A stretch of 64,000 nucleotides of DNA from positions 32,390-96,389 of the forward strand of contig DAONEM010000003.1 in assembly GCA_035403085.1 (NCBI GenBank), read 5' to 3'. The position numbers and the translations under genes are program-made. Below are positions 8,889 to 18,026 of the stretch, in pieces. How positions within the stretch are numbered: position 1 is the first letter of the stretch; each line of letters opens with the position of its first letter. Below the pieces are notes generated by a model. That model saw only the letters and a program-made list of their open reading frames with translations. It did no database searches and had not been told where the DNA came from. Source of the stretch: JAMOAD01 sp023621955. Its GTDB lineage: Bacteria; Acidobacteriota; Aminicenantia; JAMOAD01.

Positions 8889-10602
8889 GGGCTCCACTTC
8901 CAGAAAGCGGATCCTCATCTTGGGGCTGACCTTCTTCGGCTGGTTCCTGATCAACGTCTTCCGCCTCTTCTACGTCCAGGTCCTGAGCAACGACAAGTAT
9001 AAGCAGAAGCTGACCAGACAGAACGAAAGGGTCTTGGAGGTCTCCTCGGAGAGGGGAACGATCCTTGACCGAAACAGAAGGCCCTTGGCTATGAACGCCG
9101 ACGGTTACTCCTTCTACCTTGAAAACCGTTCTGTCGAGGAGTCTCTCAAGGAGCTCGCCCGGTTTCAATCCCTCTTCTCCTACACACCCAGCGAGACGAA
9201 GCGGTTGGAGAGTATGATCCGCCAGAAGCGGAGCTTCATCTGGCTCAAGAGAAAGGTCTCCGAGGAGGAGAAGGAGAGGGCCATCTCCCTGGGCTTCGAG
9301 AACATCTCCTACATTACAGAGAAGAGGCGCCTCTACCCGAACCGCTCCTTGGCCTGTCACATCCTCGGGGCCGTGGATATCGACAACAAAGGGGTGGAGG
9401 GAGTTGAGCGCAAGGCCGACGAGTACCTTAGGGGAAAGAGCGGACGGGTCTTGATCCACCAGGACGCCCGGCGGAAGGTCTATGAGATGCAGGTTCTGGA
9501 GCCCCCTCGAAAGGGTGATGGAATCATTCTCACCATCGATTCGGTGATACAGCACATCGCCGAGAAGAGCCTCCGCAAGGCCGTGGAAGAGTACCATGCC
9601 GACGGCGGGAGCGTGACGGTGATGTCCCCCTTTACCGGGGAGATTCTGGCCATGGCCTCCTACCCTTACTTCGACCCCAACGAGAGGCTCTCCCTGAACG
9701 GCGCGACCCGCAGTAACAAAGGCGTCGAGTTTTCCTACGAGCCCGGTTCGACCTTCAAGGTGGTCTCCTCGTCAACCCTTCTGGAACTCTCCCAGGTGAA
9801 GGAGAGTGAACAGATCTACTGCGAGAACGGCCATTTTCTCTACAAGGGGAAAGTCTTCACCGATACCCATCCCTACGGTTACCTGACACTGAAGGAGATC
9901 ATGACCCACTCCTCCAACATCGGGATCATCAAGCTGGCCCTTCTTCTCGATAAAGAGAAGTTCTACGGTTACCAGAAGAGCTTTGGAATCGGTGAGAGCA
10001 CCGGCGTCGAACTGCCTGGAGAGGCGGGCGGCTCTCTCCGAAGGGTCGACCGGTGGAGCGGTCTTACCCTTCCCTCCATGTCCATCGGCTATGAAGTCAT
10101 GGTAACCCCCCTGCAGATGCTCCTGGTCATGAACACCGTCGCCACCGGAGGGTGGTACGTTCCCCCGACGATCTTGCGCAACGAGCTTCCCCTGAAGAAC
10201 AAACGCACCCGCTACAGGGTGATCTCCTCCGAGACGGCTTCGAGGATGAAGGGCTTTCTCGCTTCGGTGGTGGAGGAGGGAACCGGGAAGGCCGGCGGAG
10301 TCGAAGGGTTTCTGGCCGGTGGGAAGACCGGGACCGCCAGGAAGCTTGTGGGCGGGCACTACTCTCAACAAGCCTACGTCAGCTCCTTCATCGGGTTCAT
10401 TCCCTTGGACAAACCTCTCCTCTCCATCGCCGTGGTGATCGACAACCCCAAGGGGGGCGTCTACTACGGAGGCGCCGTCTCCGCGCCGGTCTTTCAGGAG
10501 ATCGCCTCGGACACCCTGACCTACTTGAAGGTCTTTCCCGACCCCAGCGCCTTCGCCGCGCCGATCATGGCCGCCAACCGTCCTGAGGAGGTGAAACGGT
10601 GA
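8878..10602 (+). CDS. ftsI: septal peptidoglycan transpeptidase FtsI (PBP3 class)
   Basis: 574 residues. A class B penicillin-binding protein that crosslinks septal peptidoglycan with FtsW. One membrane anchor (about 12-32) precedes the dimerisation domain (SSERGTILDRNRRPLA at 56-71) and the transpeptidase domain. Catalytic motifs are S291-TFK294, S345-S-N347 and K483-TGT486. No PASTA domains follow. The ATG lies inside the 3' end of ftsL, an 11-nt overlap typical of coupled dcw genes. Confidence 0.93.
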   Translation: MVDKGSTSRKRILILGLTFFGWFLINVFRLFYVQVLSNDKYKQKLTRQNERVLEVSSERGTILDRNRRPLAMNADGYSFYLENRSVEESLKELARFQSLFSYTPSETKRLESMIRQKRSFIWLKRKVSEEEKERAISLGFENISYITEKRRLYPNRSLACHILGAVDIDNKGVEGVERKADEYLRGKSGRVLIHQDARRKVYEMQVLEPPRKGDGIILTIDSVIQHIAEKSLRKAVEEYHADGGSVTVMSPFTGEILAMASYPYFDPNERLSLNGATRSNKGVEFSYEPGSTFKVVSSSTLLELSQVKESEQIYCENGHFLYKGKVFTDTHPYGYLTLKEIMTHSSNIGIIKLALLLDKEKFYGYQKSFGIGESTGVELPGEAGGSLRRVDRWSGLTLPSMSIGYEVMVTPLQMLLVMNTVATGGWYVPPTILRNELPLKNKRTRYRVISSETASRMKGFLASVVEEGTGKAGGVEGFLAGGKTGTARKLVGGHYSQQAYVSSFIGFIPLDKPLLSIAVVIDNPKGGVYYGGAVSAPVFQEIASDTLTYLKVFPDPSAFAAPIMAANRPEEVKR

Positions 10603-12065
10603 GACTTCAGGAACTGCTCCTCTCCCTCTCCGGAGTGACCCTCTACGGAGACCCTGAGACCAACGTGATTTTCCTTACCGATGACTCCCGGGAGGTCCTT
10701 CCCGGGGCCCTCTTCGCCGCCATGACCGGAGTCAAGGAGGACGGAACCCGCTACCTTCAGCAGGCGCAGGAGAGGGGAGCCGCCGCCGTCCTCAGCCACC
10801 TCCCGCCGCCTCCAGGGTTTCCCCTTCCATGGATAGAGAGCTCCCGGGAGAGAGAGACCTTCGGCCTTCTCTGCCGTCGGTTCTACGGAGCCCCTGACGA
10901 GATCCTCCACCTGACAGGGGTCACGGGGACGAACGGGAAGACCAGCATCACCTACATCCTCGAGGCTCTCTTCTCCGCCTTCGGACGAAGAACCGGGGTG
11001 GTGGGGACCATCGAGTCCCGATGGGGAGGAAGGGTGGAGAAAGCCTCCCTGACCACTCCTCCCACGCACCGTCTCTTCTCCCTCCTCAGAAGGATGGCCG
11101 ACGACGGTGTGGAAGACCTCTTCATGGAGGTCTCCTCCCACTCCATGGCGACCGAACGGGCCACGGCTCTCGCTTACCGGGAGGGAATCTTCACGAATCT
11201 GACCGGAGACCACCTGGATTACCACCAGAACATGGAGAGCTACTACCGGGCCAAGAGAAAACTCTTCGAGATCGTGAAGGAGCGCGGAGGGAAGTGGGTC
11301 GTTAACAGGGACGATCCTTACGGGCGAAGGCTTCTTGGGGAGCTCACCCTGACCGGCCTCTCCTACGGGATGGAAAACTCCTCCGCCGATGTCCGTGCGG
11401 AGGCTCGAAACCTCCACCGTCAGGGTATGGAAGTCGAAGTTTCCACGCCCAAGGGCCCCTTCCTTCTGAAGAGCAACCTCATCGGGGCTACGAACCTCTC
11501 CAACCTGCTTGCGGTAACGGCTTTGGCACTCCTTCGTGGCTATACCCCCCAGGAGATCGGGACTCGGCTCGGGGGAGTCAAGATCCGGATTCCCGGGAGA
11601 ATGGATCGGGTGGAGAACCCTCACACATCGGTCTACATCGATTACGCCCACTCCGACGACTCCCTCTCCAAGGCGCTGGAGACCCTTCGGGGCCTGAACT
11701 TCCGTAAGATCATCGTCGTCTTCGGGGCCGGAGGAGACCGGGACAAGACCAAGCGGCCCCGGATGGGCAAGGCCGCCACCGAGGGCGCCGACGAGGCGAT
11801 CATCACCTCCGACAACCCCCGCACCGAGGACCCTCTGGCGATCATTCGGGATGTGGAAGCCGGAGCCGTGGGGGACGGCTATGCGGTGATTCCGGACAGG
11901 AGGGAGGCCATCCGTGAGGCCATCCGTCGGGCCGGTCCAAACGACGCGGTTCTCGTGGCCGGAAAGGGACACGAAGACTACCAGATCCTGGGAACCCAAA
12001 AAGTTCACTTCTCCGACTTCGAAGAGGTGGAAAGGTCCCTTAGGGAGGAGAAGGGAAGATGGTGA
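10599..12065 (+). CDS. murE: UDP-MurNAc-tripeptide synthetase MurE
   Basis: 488 residues. This cytoplasmic Mur ligase adds the third amino acid to UDP-MurNAc-Ala-Glu. The ATP loop is TGTNGKT at 109-115. DNPR at 405-408 is the motif that in known MurE enzymes selects meso-diaminopimelate rather than lysine. SSHSMATERA near 179-188 matches the central domain. GTG start, with GAGGAG just upstream; 4-nt overlap with ftsI. It points to DAP-type peptidoglycan. Confidence 0.93.
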   Translation: MRLQELLLSLSGVTLYGDPETNVIFLTDDSREVLPGALFAAMTGVKEDGTRYLQQAQERGAAAVLSHLPPPPGFPLPWIESSRERETFGLLCRRFYGAPDEILHLTGVTGTNGKTSITYILEALFSAFGRRTGVVGTIESRWGGRVEKASLTTPPTHRLFSLLRRMADDGVEDLFMEVSSHSMATERATALAYREGIFTNLTGDHLDYHQNMESYYRAKRKLFEIVKERGGKWVVNRDDPYGRRLLGELTLTGLSYGMENSSADVRAEARNLHRQGMEVEVSTPKGPFLLKSNLIGATNLSNLLAVTALALLRGYTPQEIGTRLGGVKIRIPGRMDRVENPHTSVYIDYAHSDDSLSKALETLRGLNFRKIIVVFGAGGDRDKTKRPRMGKAATEGADEAIITSDNPRTEDPLAIIRDVEAGAVGDGYAVIPDRREAIREAIRRAGPNDAVLVAGKGHEDYQILGTQKVHFSDFEEVERSLREEKGRW

Positions 12066-13426
12066 ACCGGGATCTCTCGTTTTTCGAAACCCTCTCGGGA
12101 GTCAAAATAGTTCATGGGAACCGGGATCAGAGCTTCTCCCGCTACGCCTACGATTCGAGGAGAATCGAGGGCGGAGAGCTCTTCCTCGCCTTCGCGACCG
12201 AGAAGAACGACGGGAACCGCTACATCGAAGAGGCCCTTCGTAAGGGAGCATCAGGTTACGTGGGGCAGAGGGAGATCCCGGGGCTTCGTCCGGAGAAGAC
12301 CGCCCTGATCGTCGAAGATACCTGGAACTTTCTTCTCGACGGTGCCCGTAAGGCCATGGAGGCTTCTCAAGCCAAGATCGTCGCGCTGACCGGGAGCTGT
12401 GGGAAGACAACCACCAAGGAGATGACCTCCCGCTTCCTCGGCCGGGGAAGGAGAATCTTCTCCACCCCCGGGAGCTTTAACAGCGCCATGGGGGTTCCTC
12501 TCTCCATCCTGGAGGGATGGAAAGGGGACGAAGAGGTCGGTGTCTTCGAGCTTGGAGCAAACGGCTTCGGAGAGATCGCCCGCAACTCGCGGCTCCTGCG
12601 GCCCCATGTGGCGGCTCTGCTGAACGTCCACCCGGTCCACGTGGAGTTCTTCCGCGACGAGGAGGGCGTTCTGGCCGCCAAGAAGGAGATTCTGAAGGGT
12701 CTCAGGGAGGAGGGCACGGCTCTCTTCAACGGTGATGACCCCTACACCCTCAAGGCCGCCAAGGAGTACTCAGGGCGGAAGATCCTCTTCGGGACCGGTG
12801 AAGAGGCGGAGATCCGAGGGCGGATTCTCCGTAGGGACGGAGAGTCCATGGACGTACAGATCCGATGGAACGGTAAGAGCAGAGCCTTTACCCTTCCCTT
12901 CTTCCTCACCTCCCATTTTCTGAACTTCCTGAGCGCCGCCTCCCTGGCCATAGCCTTCGGGGAAGCCCCAGAGAGGATCGAAGAGGCTGTTTCCGGGCTC
13001 GTCCCGGTCTCACATAGGGGAGAGATTCGGAAGATCCGCCGCGCCAAGGTCCTGGACGATTCCTACAACGCCAACGCCGACGCCTTCCGGATGGTTCTCG
13101 GTGACTTCGCCGAGCTTCCGGGCCGGAAGATCGTCGTGGCCGGAGAGATGCTCGAACTGGGAGAGAAGAGCGAGGGGGAACACCTTCGGGTGGCGGAGAA
13201 GATTCTCGAAGAGAGGTTTGACGGGGTGTACCTCGTCCAAGGGCAGGCCTTCCGAATCTACGAACGTCTCCGGGAAGACCCCTGGTACCGGGAGAGGGTC
13301 TTCTACTACGACCAGGCCAAGGAGTTTAAAGAACGTTTCGGCCGCCTCTTGGAAGAGGAGCAGACGGTTCTGGTGAAGGGCTCCTTCGGGACTCAACTCT
13401 GGAAACTGGTCGAGGAGTCCCAGTGA
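12059..13426 (+). CDS. murF: UDP-MurNAc-tripeptide-D-Ala-D-Ala ligase MurF
   Basis: 455 residues. It ligates D-Ala-D-Ala to the UDP-MurNAc-tripeptide, the last cytoplasmic peptide step. The ATP loop TGSCGKTTTK is at 111-120, and the MurF-like DDSYNANADAF segment follows in the C-terminal part. In most bacteria mraY follows murF; here murD follows directly, overlapping at TGATG. The ATG overlaps the murE stop by 7 nt. Confidence 0.93.
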   Translation: MVNRDLSFFETLSGVKIVHGNRDQSFSRYAYDSRRIEGGELFLAFATEKNDGNRYIEEALRKGASGYVGQREIPGLRPEKTALIVEDTWNFLLDGARKAMEASQAKIVALTGSCGKTTTKEMTSRFLGRGRRIFSTPGSFNSAMGVPLSILEGWKGDEEVGVFELGANGFGEIARNSRLLRPHVAALLNVHPVHVEFFRDEEGVLAAKKEILKGLREEGTALFNGDDPYTLKAAKEYSGRKILFGTGEEAEIRGRILRRDGESMDVQIRWNGKSRAFTLPFFLTSHFLNFLSAASLAIAFGEAPERIEEAVSGLVPVSHRGEIRKIRRAKVLDDSYNANADAFRMVLGDFAELPGRKIVVAGEMLELGEKSEGEHLRVAEKILEERFDGVYLVQGQAFRIYERLREDPWYRERVFYYDQAKEFKERFGRLLEEEQTVLVKGSFGTQLWKLVEESQ

Positions 13427-14763
13427 TGATCGATCTGAAGGGAAAGTGCGTCGGAGTCGTTGGGTACTCCCGTTCCGGCAGGGCTGTAGCACGACGGGTC
13501 CTGCTTGAAGGCGGTTGCGTGAGAATCTCCGATCGAAGCCGGGACGCGAGGCTCCTGGAAGAGCTGAAGGGTTTGGGATGGGAGCACGAGACCGGGGGCA
13601 ACACGGAGAGCTTTCTCTCCTCCTGCGACCTGATCGTCCTCTCCCCCGGAGTGGACGGAACCAAATCCCCCTTTCGGGAGCTCAAGGCCAAGGGAATCCC
13701 TCTGGTCTCGGAGATCGAGTTCGCCTACCCGAGAATCTCCGGAAAGATCATCGGGATCACCGGTTCCAACGGGAAGTCCACGGTGACCACCCTGATCCAC
13801 CACCTCCTGACCTCCGCCGGCCGCACCGCCCACCTGACCGGGAACATCGGCTTCCCCCTCACGGACACCCTGGGGGAGGCGAGGGAGTTCTGGGTCGTAG
13901 AGCTCTCCAGCTTCCAGCTGGAGGAGACCGTTGACTTCCATCCCTGGGGCTCTCTCCTCCTCAACCTGACTCCTGACCACCTTGACCGGTACCCCTCGGT
14001 GGAAGAGTACATCCAGGCGAAGCTGAGAATCTTTCAAAATCAGGGAAGCCGTGACTGGGCCGTCCTGAACCGCGACGACCCCAGGGTCCTCCAGGAGGGG
14101 ATGAAGGTTCGAGCCGAAAAGCTTCTCTTCTCCCGTGTTGGAGAGGCTGACGCTTCGGTTTCCCAGGGGTGGGTCCTCTGGAGGGGTGAGAGGGTCTTGC
14201 CGGTTGCGGAGATTCCGTTGCTGGGCGTTCACAACCTGGAGAACGTTCTGGCATCATTGGCCGCCGGCATCGCCTGTGGCTTGACCCTTGGGGAGATCCG
14301 CGACGGGGTGAGGAGCTTCAAGGGCCTGGAACACCGGACCGAGCCTTGTGGCGAGATCGAAGGGAGACTCTTCATCAACGACTCCAAGGCCACGAACCTT
14401 GACTCCACCCTCAAGGCTCTGGAGAGCTTCGACCGTCCCCTCATGTTGATTCTGGGGGGCAAGGACAAGGGAGGGGAGTTCTCGGTCCTGAATTCCCTTC
14501 TGAAGAGTAAGGCTCGGGCGGTGATCCTCCTGGGAGCTGCCTCCGACAAGATCGACGGTCAGATCGATCCCGGTGTTCTCCGTTATCGGGCCTCCTCCAT
14601 GGCCGAAGCGGTTAGAATCGGCTACCGGAGAGGAGAGAGAGGGGATGTCGTCCTGCTGGCCCCCGGTTGCGCCAGCTTTGATATGTACTCCAACTTCGAA
14701 GAGCGGGGGCGGGACTTCAAGGCCCAAGTCTCCCTCTTGGCCGAAGAGGTGAAGAATGGTTAG
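13426..14763 (+). CDS. murD: UDP-MurNAc-L-alanine:D-glutamate ligase MurD
   Basis: 445 residues. It adds D-Glu to UDP-MurNAc-L-Ala. TGSNGKST at 112-119 is the ATP loop, and NLTPDHLDRY and the C-terminal DSKATNLDST are typical MurD segments. A GTG at 13423 is also in frame, but ATG at 13426 has the better 8-nt spacing to GAGGAG and shares a base with the murF stop. The end overlaps ftsW by 8 nt. Confidence 0.93.
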   Translation: MIDLKGKCVGVVGYSRSGRAVARRVLLEGGCVRISDRSRDARLLEELKGLGWEHETGGNTESFLSSCDLIVLSPGVDGTKSPFRELKAKGIPLVSEIEFAYPRISGKIIGITGSNGKSTVTTLIHHLLTSAGRTAHLTGNIGFPLTDTLGEAREFWVVELSSFQLEETVDFHPWGSLLLNLTPDHLDRYPSVEEYIQAKLRIFQNQGSRDWAVLNRDDPRVLQEGMKVRAEKLLFSRVGEADASVSQGWVLWRGERVLPVAEIPLLGVHNLENVLASLAAGIACGLTLGEIRDGVRSFKGLEHRTEPCGEIEGRLFINDSKATNLDSTLKALESFDRPLMLILGGKDKGGEFSVLNSLLKSKARAVILLGAASDKIDGQIDPGVLRYRASSMAEAVRIGYRRGERGDVVLLAPGCASFDMYSNFEERGRDFKAQVSLLAEEVKNG

Positions 14764-15850
14764 AAAGCCGGGCGTCAACACGCCCCTCTTCCTGGCCGTG
14801 GTCCTTCTCTCCTTTCTGGGACTCATCGCCGTCTACAGCTCATCGGCGATTCTCTCCGCGGAGGTTTACGGGAAGTCCTACTTCTTCTTCCTCAAGCACT
14901 TCGCCTATGTCGCCGCCGGCTTGGCTCTCCTCTCCTGGGCCCTTCTCTGCCGGTTCGACTTCTACCGGCACCCCCTCTTCATCTACGGTCTCTACGGCTT
15001 GAGCCTCCTCCTCCTTCTGGCGACACTCAACAGCCCCATCATCAACGGGACCCAGAGATGGCTTCGGGTTGGTCCCTTCTCCTTCCAACCCTCAGAACTG
15101 GCGAAGCTGAGCCTCATCATCGTGCTGGCCCACTACCTCACCCTCAAGAAGGAGCTCCTCTCCAAAGGGTACCAAGTCTTGGCGATTCCCGCCGTGCTTG
15201 TGGCCCTGGTCTTCCTTCTCATCCTGAAACAACCGGATCTCGGAACGGCCTTCATCGTTCTGGCGATCTCGGGGGTGATGTTCTTCGTTGCCGGGATCAA
15301 CTTCAAGTATGTCGCCTGGGTCATGACGGCCTTCGTGGCATCTGTGGTCGGGATGATCTGCTTCTACGACTACGCCCGAGCGAGGATCGTCGCCCTCTTC
15401 GACTACGAGGCCGACCCTCTGGGGAAGGGGTTTCAGATCGTCCAGTCCCTGATCGCCCTCGGCTCCGGCGGGATGGGGGGAGTCGGTCTGGGGGATTCGA
15501 CACAGAAGCTCTACTTCCTTCCCTACGCCCACACCGATTTTATCTTCGCCGTCATCGGAGAGGAGATGGGGTTTCTGGTCGCCTTCCCTGTTCTCCTCCT
15601 CTACCTGGTGGTGATGATTCAGGGCTACCGGGCGGCGATAAACGCTCCGGATATGCAGCAGATGCTTATCGCCACGGGGATCACGACCTGGATCTTCTCC
15701 CAGGCCATGCTCAACATCTCCGTTGTCATCGGGATCTTCCCCCCCAAGGGGATTACCCTTCCTTTTATCAGCAGCGGCGGTTCTTCACTCCTTGTTCTCC
15801 TCTTCGCCGCGGGAATCTTGATCAGAGTCGCATCGGGGAAAGCGAAATGA
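14756..15850 (+). CDS. ftsW: septal peptidoglycan glycosyltransferase FtsW
   Basis: 364 residues, a SEDS-family protein with about ten membrane helices, partner of FtsI in septal wall synthesis. SEDS hallmarks include GTQRWLRVGPFSFQPSE after helix 3 and the C-terminal LPFISSGGSSLL region. The family's QPDLGTA segment is present near residue 160. Position between murD and murC supports FtsW over RodA. In most organisms murG separates ftsW and murC; here the two overlap by 4 nt. Confidence 0.92.
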   Translation: MVRKPGVNTPLFLAVVLLSFLGLIAVYSSSAILSAEVYGKSYFFFLKHFAYVAAGLALLSWALLCRFDFYRHPLFIYGLYGLSLLLLLATLNSPIINGTQRWLRVGPFSFQPSELAKLSLIIVLAHYLTLKKELLSKGYQVLAIPAVLVALVFLLILKQPDLGTAFIVLAISGVMFFVAGINFKYVAWVMTAFVASVVGMICFYDYARARIVALFDYEADPLGKGFQIVQSLIALGSGGMGGVGLGDSTQKLYFLPYAHTDFIFAVIGEEMGFLVAFPVLLLYLVVMIQGYRAAINAPDMQQMLIATGITTWIFSQAMLNISVVIGIFPPKGITLPFISSGGSSLLVLLFAAGILIRVASGKAK

Positions 15851-17223
15851 GACTGTACGGAAAGATTAGAAAGGTTTTCATGATCGGTATCGGCGGGAGC
15901 GGAATGTCCGGAATCGCCGAGATACTCCACAACTTGGGATACGAAGTCTCCGGGTCGGACCAGAATCCGGAAAGCGAGAGCGTGCTCCAGCTACGAAGCA
16001 TGGGGATCTACGTCGCCGGTGGACACCACCCTCAGAACCTGGGCGACGCCCAGGTCGTCGTCTACTCTTCGGCGATAACGCCGGAGAACCCCGAACTGGT
16101 CGAAGCCCGTAGGCGGGGCCTTCTCGTTCTCAGACGCGCCCAGATGCTCTCCGAGCTCATGCGGATGAAGTTCGGCGTGGCCGTTTCCGGCTCTCACGGG
16201 AAGACCACCACAACGTCCATGATGGGAGCAGTCTTCATGGAGACAGGGCTCGACCCGACCATCGTCGTGGGCGGTAAAGTCAAGAGCATGGGAACCTCCG
16301 CCAAAGTCGGCGAGGGCGATCTCATGGTCGTCGAAGCCGACGAGAGCGATGGAACCTTTCTGAACTTTCTTCCTAACGTCGCGGTCATTACCAATATCGA
16401 CGAGGAACATCTCGACCACTACGGGAGTTTCGAGAAGCTTCTGGAATCCTTTGCCGCCTTTGCCAACTCCGTCCCCTTCTACGGCCTCGCGATTCTCTGC
16501 GCCGACGATCCTTGGACGGCTTCCCTGAAGCCGAAGATCAACAGGGTCGTGAAGACCTACGGCCTCTCGCAGGGGGCCGATGTCCGCGGGGAAATCCTCG
16601 AGCGCGGCCTTGGACAAAGCCGTTTTCGTGTCTTCTCGGATGGGGAAGAGCTGGGGGAGGTCACCCTCGGGACCGGGGGGGTGCACAACGTGAAAAACGC
16701 CTTGGCCGTGATCACCGCCGCCCTTTACCTGGAACTGCCCTTCGAACGTATCCGAAGCGGTTTGGCCTCCTTTCAAGGGGTCAGCAGACGTTTCGACATA
16801 CGACACTCCGGGAAGATCACGGTGGTTGAAGATTACGGTCACCACCCCACGGAGATCGCCGCCAACCTCGAAATGGCCCAGGAGAGGAATCCGGCCCGAC
16901 TGGTCGTGGTCTTTCAGCCCCATCGCTACACTCGGACCCACTTGCTGAAGGAGAAGTTCCCTCCGGCCTTTCGCCAAGCCGACCTGATCATCCTGACGGA
17001 TATCTACTCGGCCGGAGAGAACCCCATTCCAGGTGTGGACGGAGAATCCCTCTATCGGGAATTCCTTCGCCAAGGGGTCTCCAACGTTGAATACTGCCCC
17101 CGTCTCGACAGGTTGGTGGATTACGTGGCCGAGAGGATGAGGGAGGGGGACTGGGTTCTCTTCCAGGGCGCCGGAAACGCAAGGAACTTGATTCCTGAAA
17201 TCATCGGGAGGATCGAGAGATGA
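15847..17223 (+). CDS. murC: UDP-MurNAc:L-alanine ligase MurC
   Basis: 458 residues. The first Mur ligase, adding L-Ala to UDP-MurNAc. GIGGSGMSGIAEIL at 14-27 is the MurC N-terminal signature, SGSHGKTTTT at 114-123 the ATP loop, and QPHRYTR with DIYSAGE lie in the C-terminal domain. The start is the ATG overlapping the ftsW stop, which places the conserved glycine motif at the usual distance. murB and ddl, common next genes, are missing; ftsQ follows with a 4-nt overlap. Confidence 0.94.
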   Translation: MRLYGKIRKVFMIGIGGSGMSGIAEILHNLGYEVSGSDQNPESESVLQLRSMGIYVAGGHHPQNLGDAQVVVYSSAITPENPELVEARRRGLLVLRRAQMLSELMRMKFGVAVSGSHGKTTTTSMMGAVFMETGLDPTIVVGGKVKSMGTSAKVGEGDLMVVEADESDGTFLNFLPNVAVITNIDEEHLDHYGSFEKLLESFAAFANSVPFYGLAILCADDPWTASLKPKINRVVKTYGLSQGADVRGEILERGLGQSRFRVFSDGEELGEVTLGTGGVHNVKNALAVITAALYLELPFERIRSGLASFQGVSRRFDIRHSGKITVVEDYGHHPTEIAANLEMAQERNPARLVVVFQPHRYTRTHLLKEKFPPAFRQADLIILTDIYSAGENPIPGVDGESLYREFLRQGVSNVEYCPRLDRLVDYVAERMREGDWVLFQGAGNARNLIPEIIGRIER

Positions 17224-18026
17224 ACCGCTACTCCTATGTCACATCCCCGGAGTTCGGGGCCTACAAGAGGGTGGCCAACGATCCCAGAAGCTTCGCCAAG
17301 AAGAGAAAAAACCGGGGACGCCTCGGGGCGGTGAAGCTGCTCCTTGTTTCCACATCGTTCTTCTTCATGACCCTGCTGGGCTTTCAGGGGGTCAAGATCG
17401 CTACCCACTCCCCGACGTTCGGCGTAAAGACCATCGAGATCAAGACGGCTTCCGACAGGACGGGTCAGGTGATTAGAGGCCTCCTGGAGGAGAGGAGGGG
17501 GCAGAACCTACTCCTTCTCGATACGGGAACGATCAAAGACCAGCTCATGAGGCTCTCGGAGGTCAAGGAGGTTGTCGTCCGAAAGGAGTTCCCCGCGAAG
17601 TTGAAGGTCGAGGTCGTCGAGAGGGTTCCCTTCCTGATGCTGAAGAACCACAAATACTTCCTTCTCGACAAGGAGGGGGAGATCATCAACAGTTCCTACC
17701 AGCGCTTCCCGGAAAAGGTCCCCTTGGTCTACTTCGACGGAGGGGATATCCTCAACCTTCTGCCCCTCAAGGAGCTGGAGAAGTTCATCCTCTCCAAATC
17801 TTTCAGCAACTCTTTGAACATTTACTTCATCGAACCCTACGGGATCACCGTGGTCGACGAGAACCACAAGGTGTTCCTGGGGAACGAGAACCTGGAAGTC
17901 CGCTGGAAACACTACTGTTCCCTGAAGGGAAAGCTCATGAAGCGAGTCGGCGAGGTCGAGTACTTCGACTTCCGTTGGGACGACCGGGTCTATCTGAAAC
18001 CTGCCTCTGGAGGCATCAATGGGTAA
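17220..18026 (+). CDS. ftsQ: cell division protein FtsQ
   Basis: 268 residues. A cytoplasmic, basic N-terminus (~36 residues), one membrane helix (about 37-57) and a periplasmic part with a POTRA domain (~70-140, containing the LLLLDTGTIKDQL region and VEVVERVPFL) followed by the FtsQ beta domain. FtsQ bridges early and late divisome proteins. The family is weakly conserved, but order murC-ftsQ-ftsA-ftsZ supports it. It overlaps ftsA by 8 nt. Confidence 0.87.
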   Translation: MNRYSYVTSPEFGAYKRVANDPRSFAKKRKNRGRLGAVKLLLVSTSFFFMTLLGFQGVKIATHSPTFGVKTIEIKTASDRTGQVIRGLLEERRGQNLLLLDTGTIKDQLMRLSEVKEVVVRKEFPAKLKVEVVERVPFLMLKNHKYFLLDKEGEIINSSYQRFPEKVPLVYFDGGDILNLLPLKELEKFILSKSFSNSLNIYFIEPYGITVVDENHKVFLGNENLEVRWKHYCSLKGKLMKRVGEVEYFDFRWDDRVYLKPASGGING

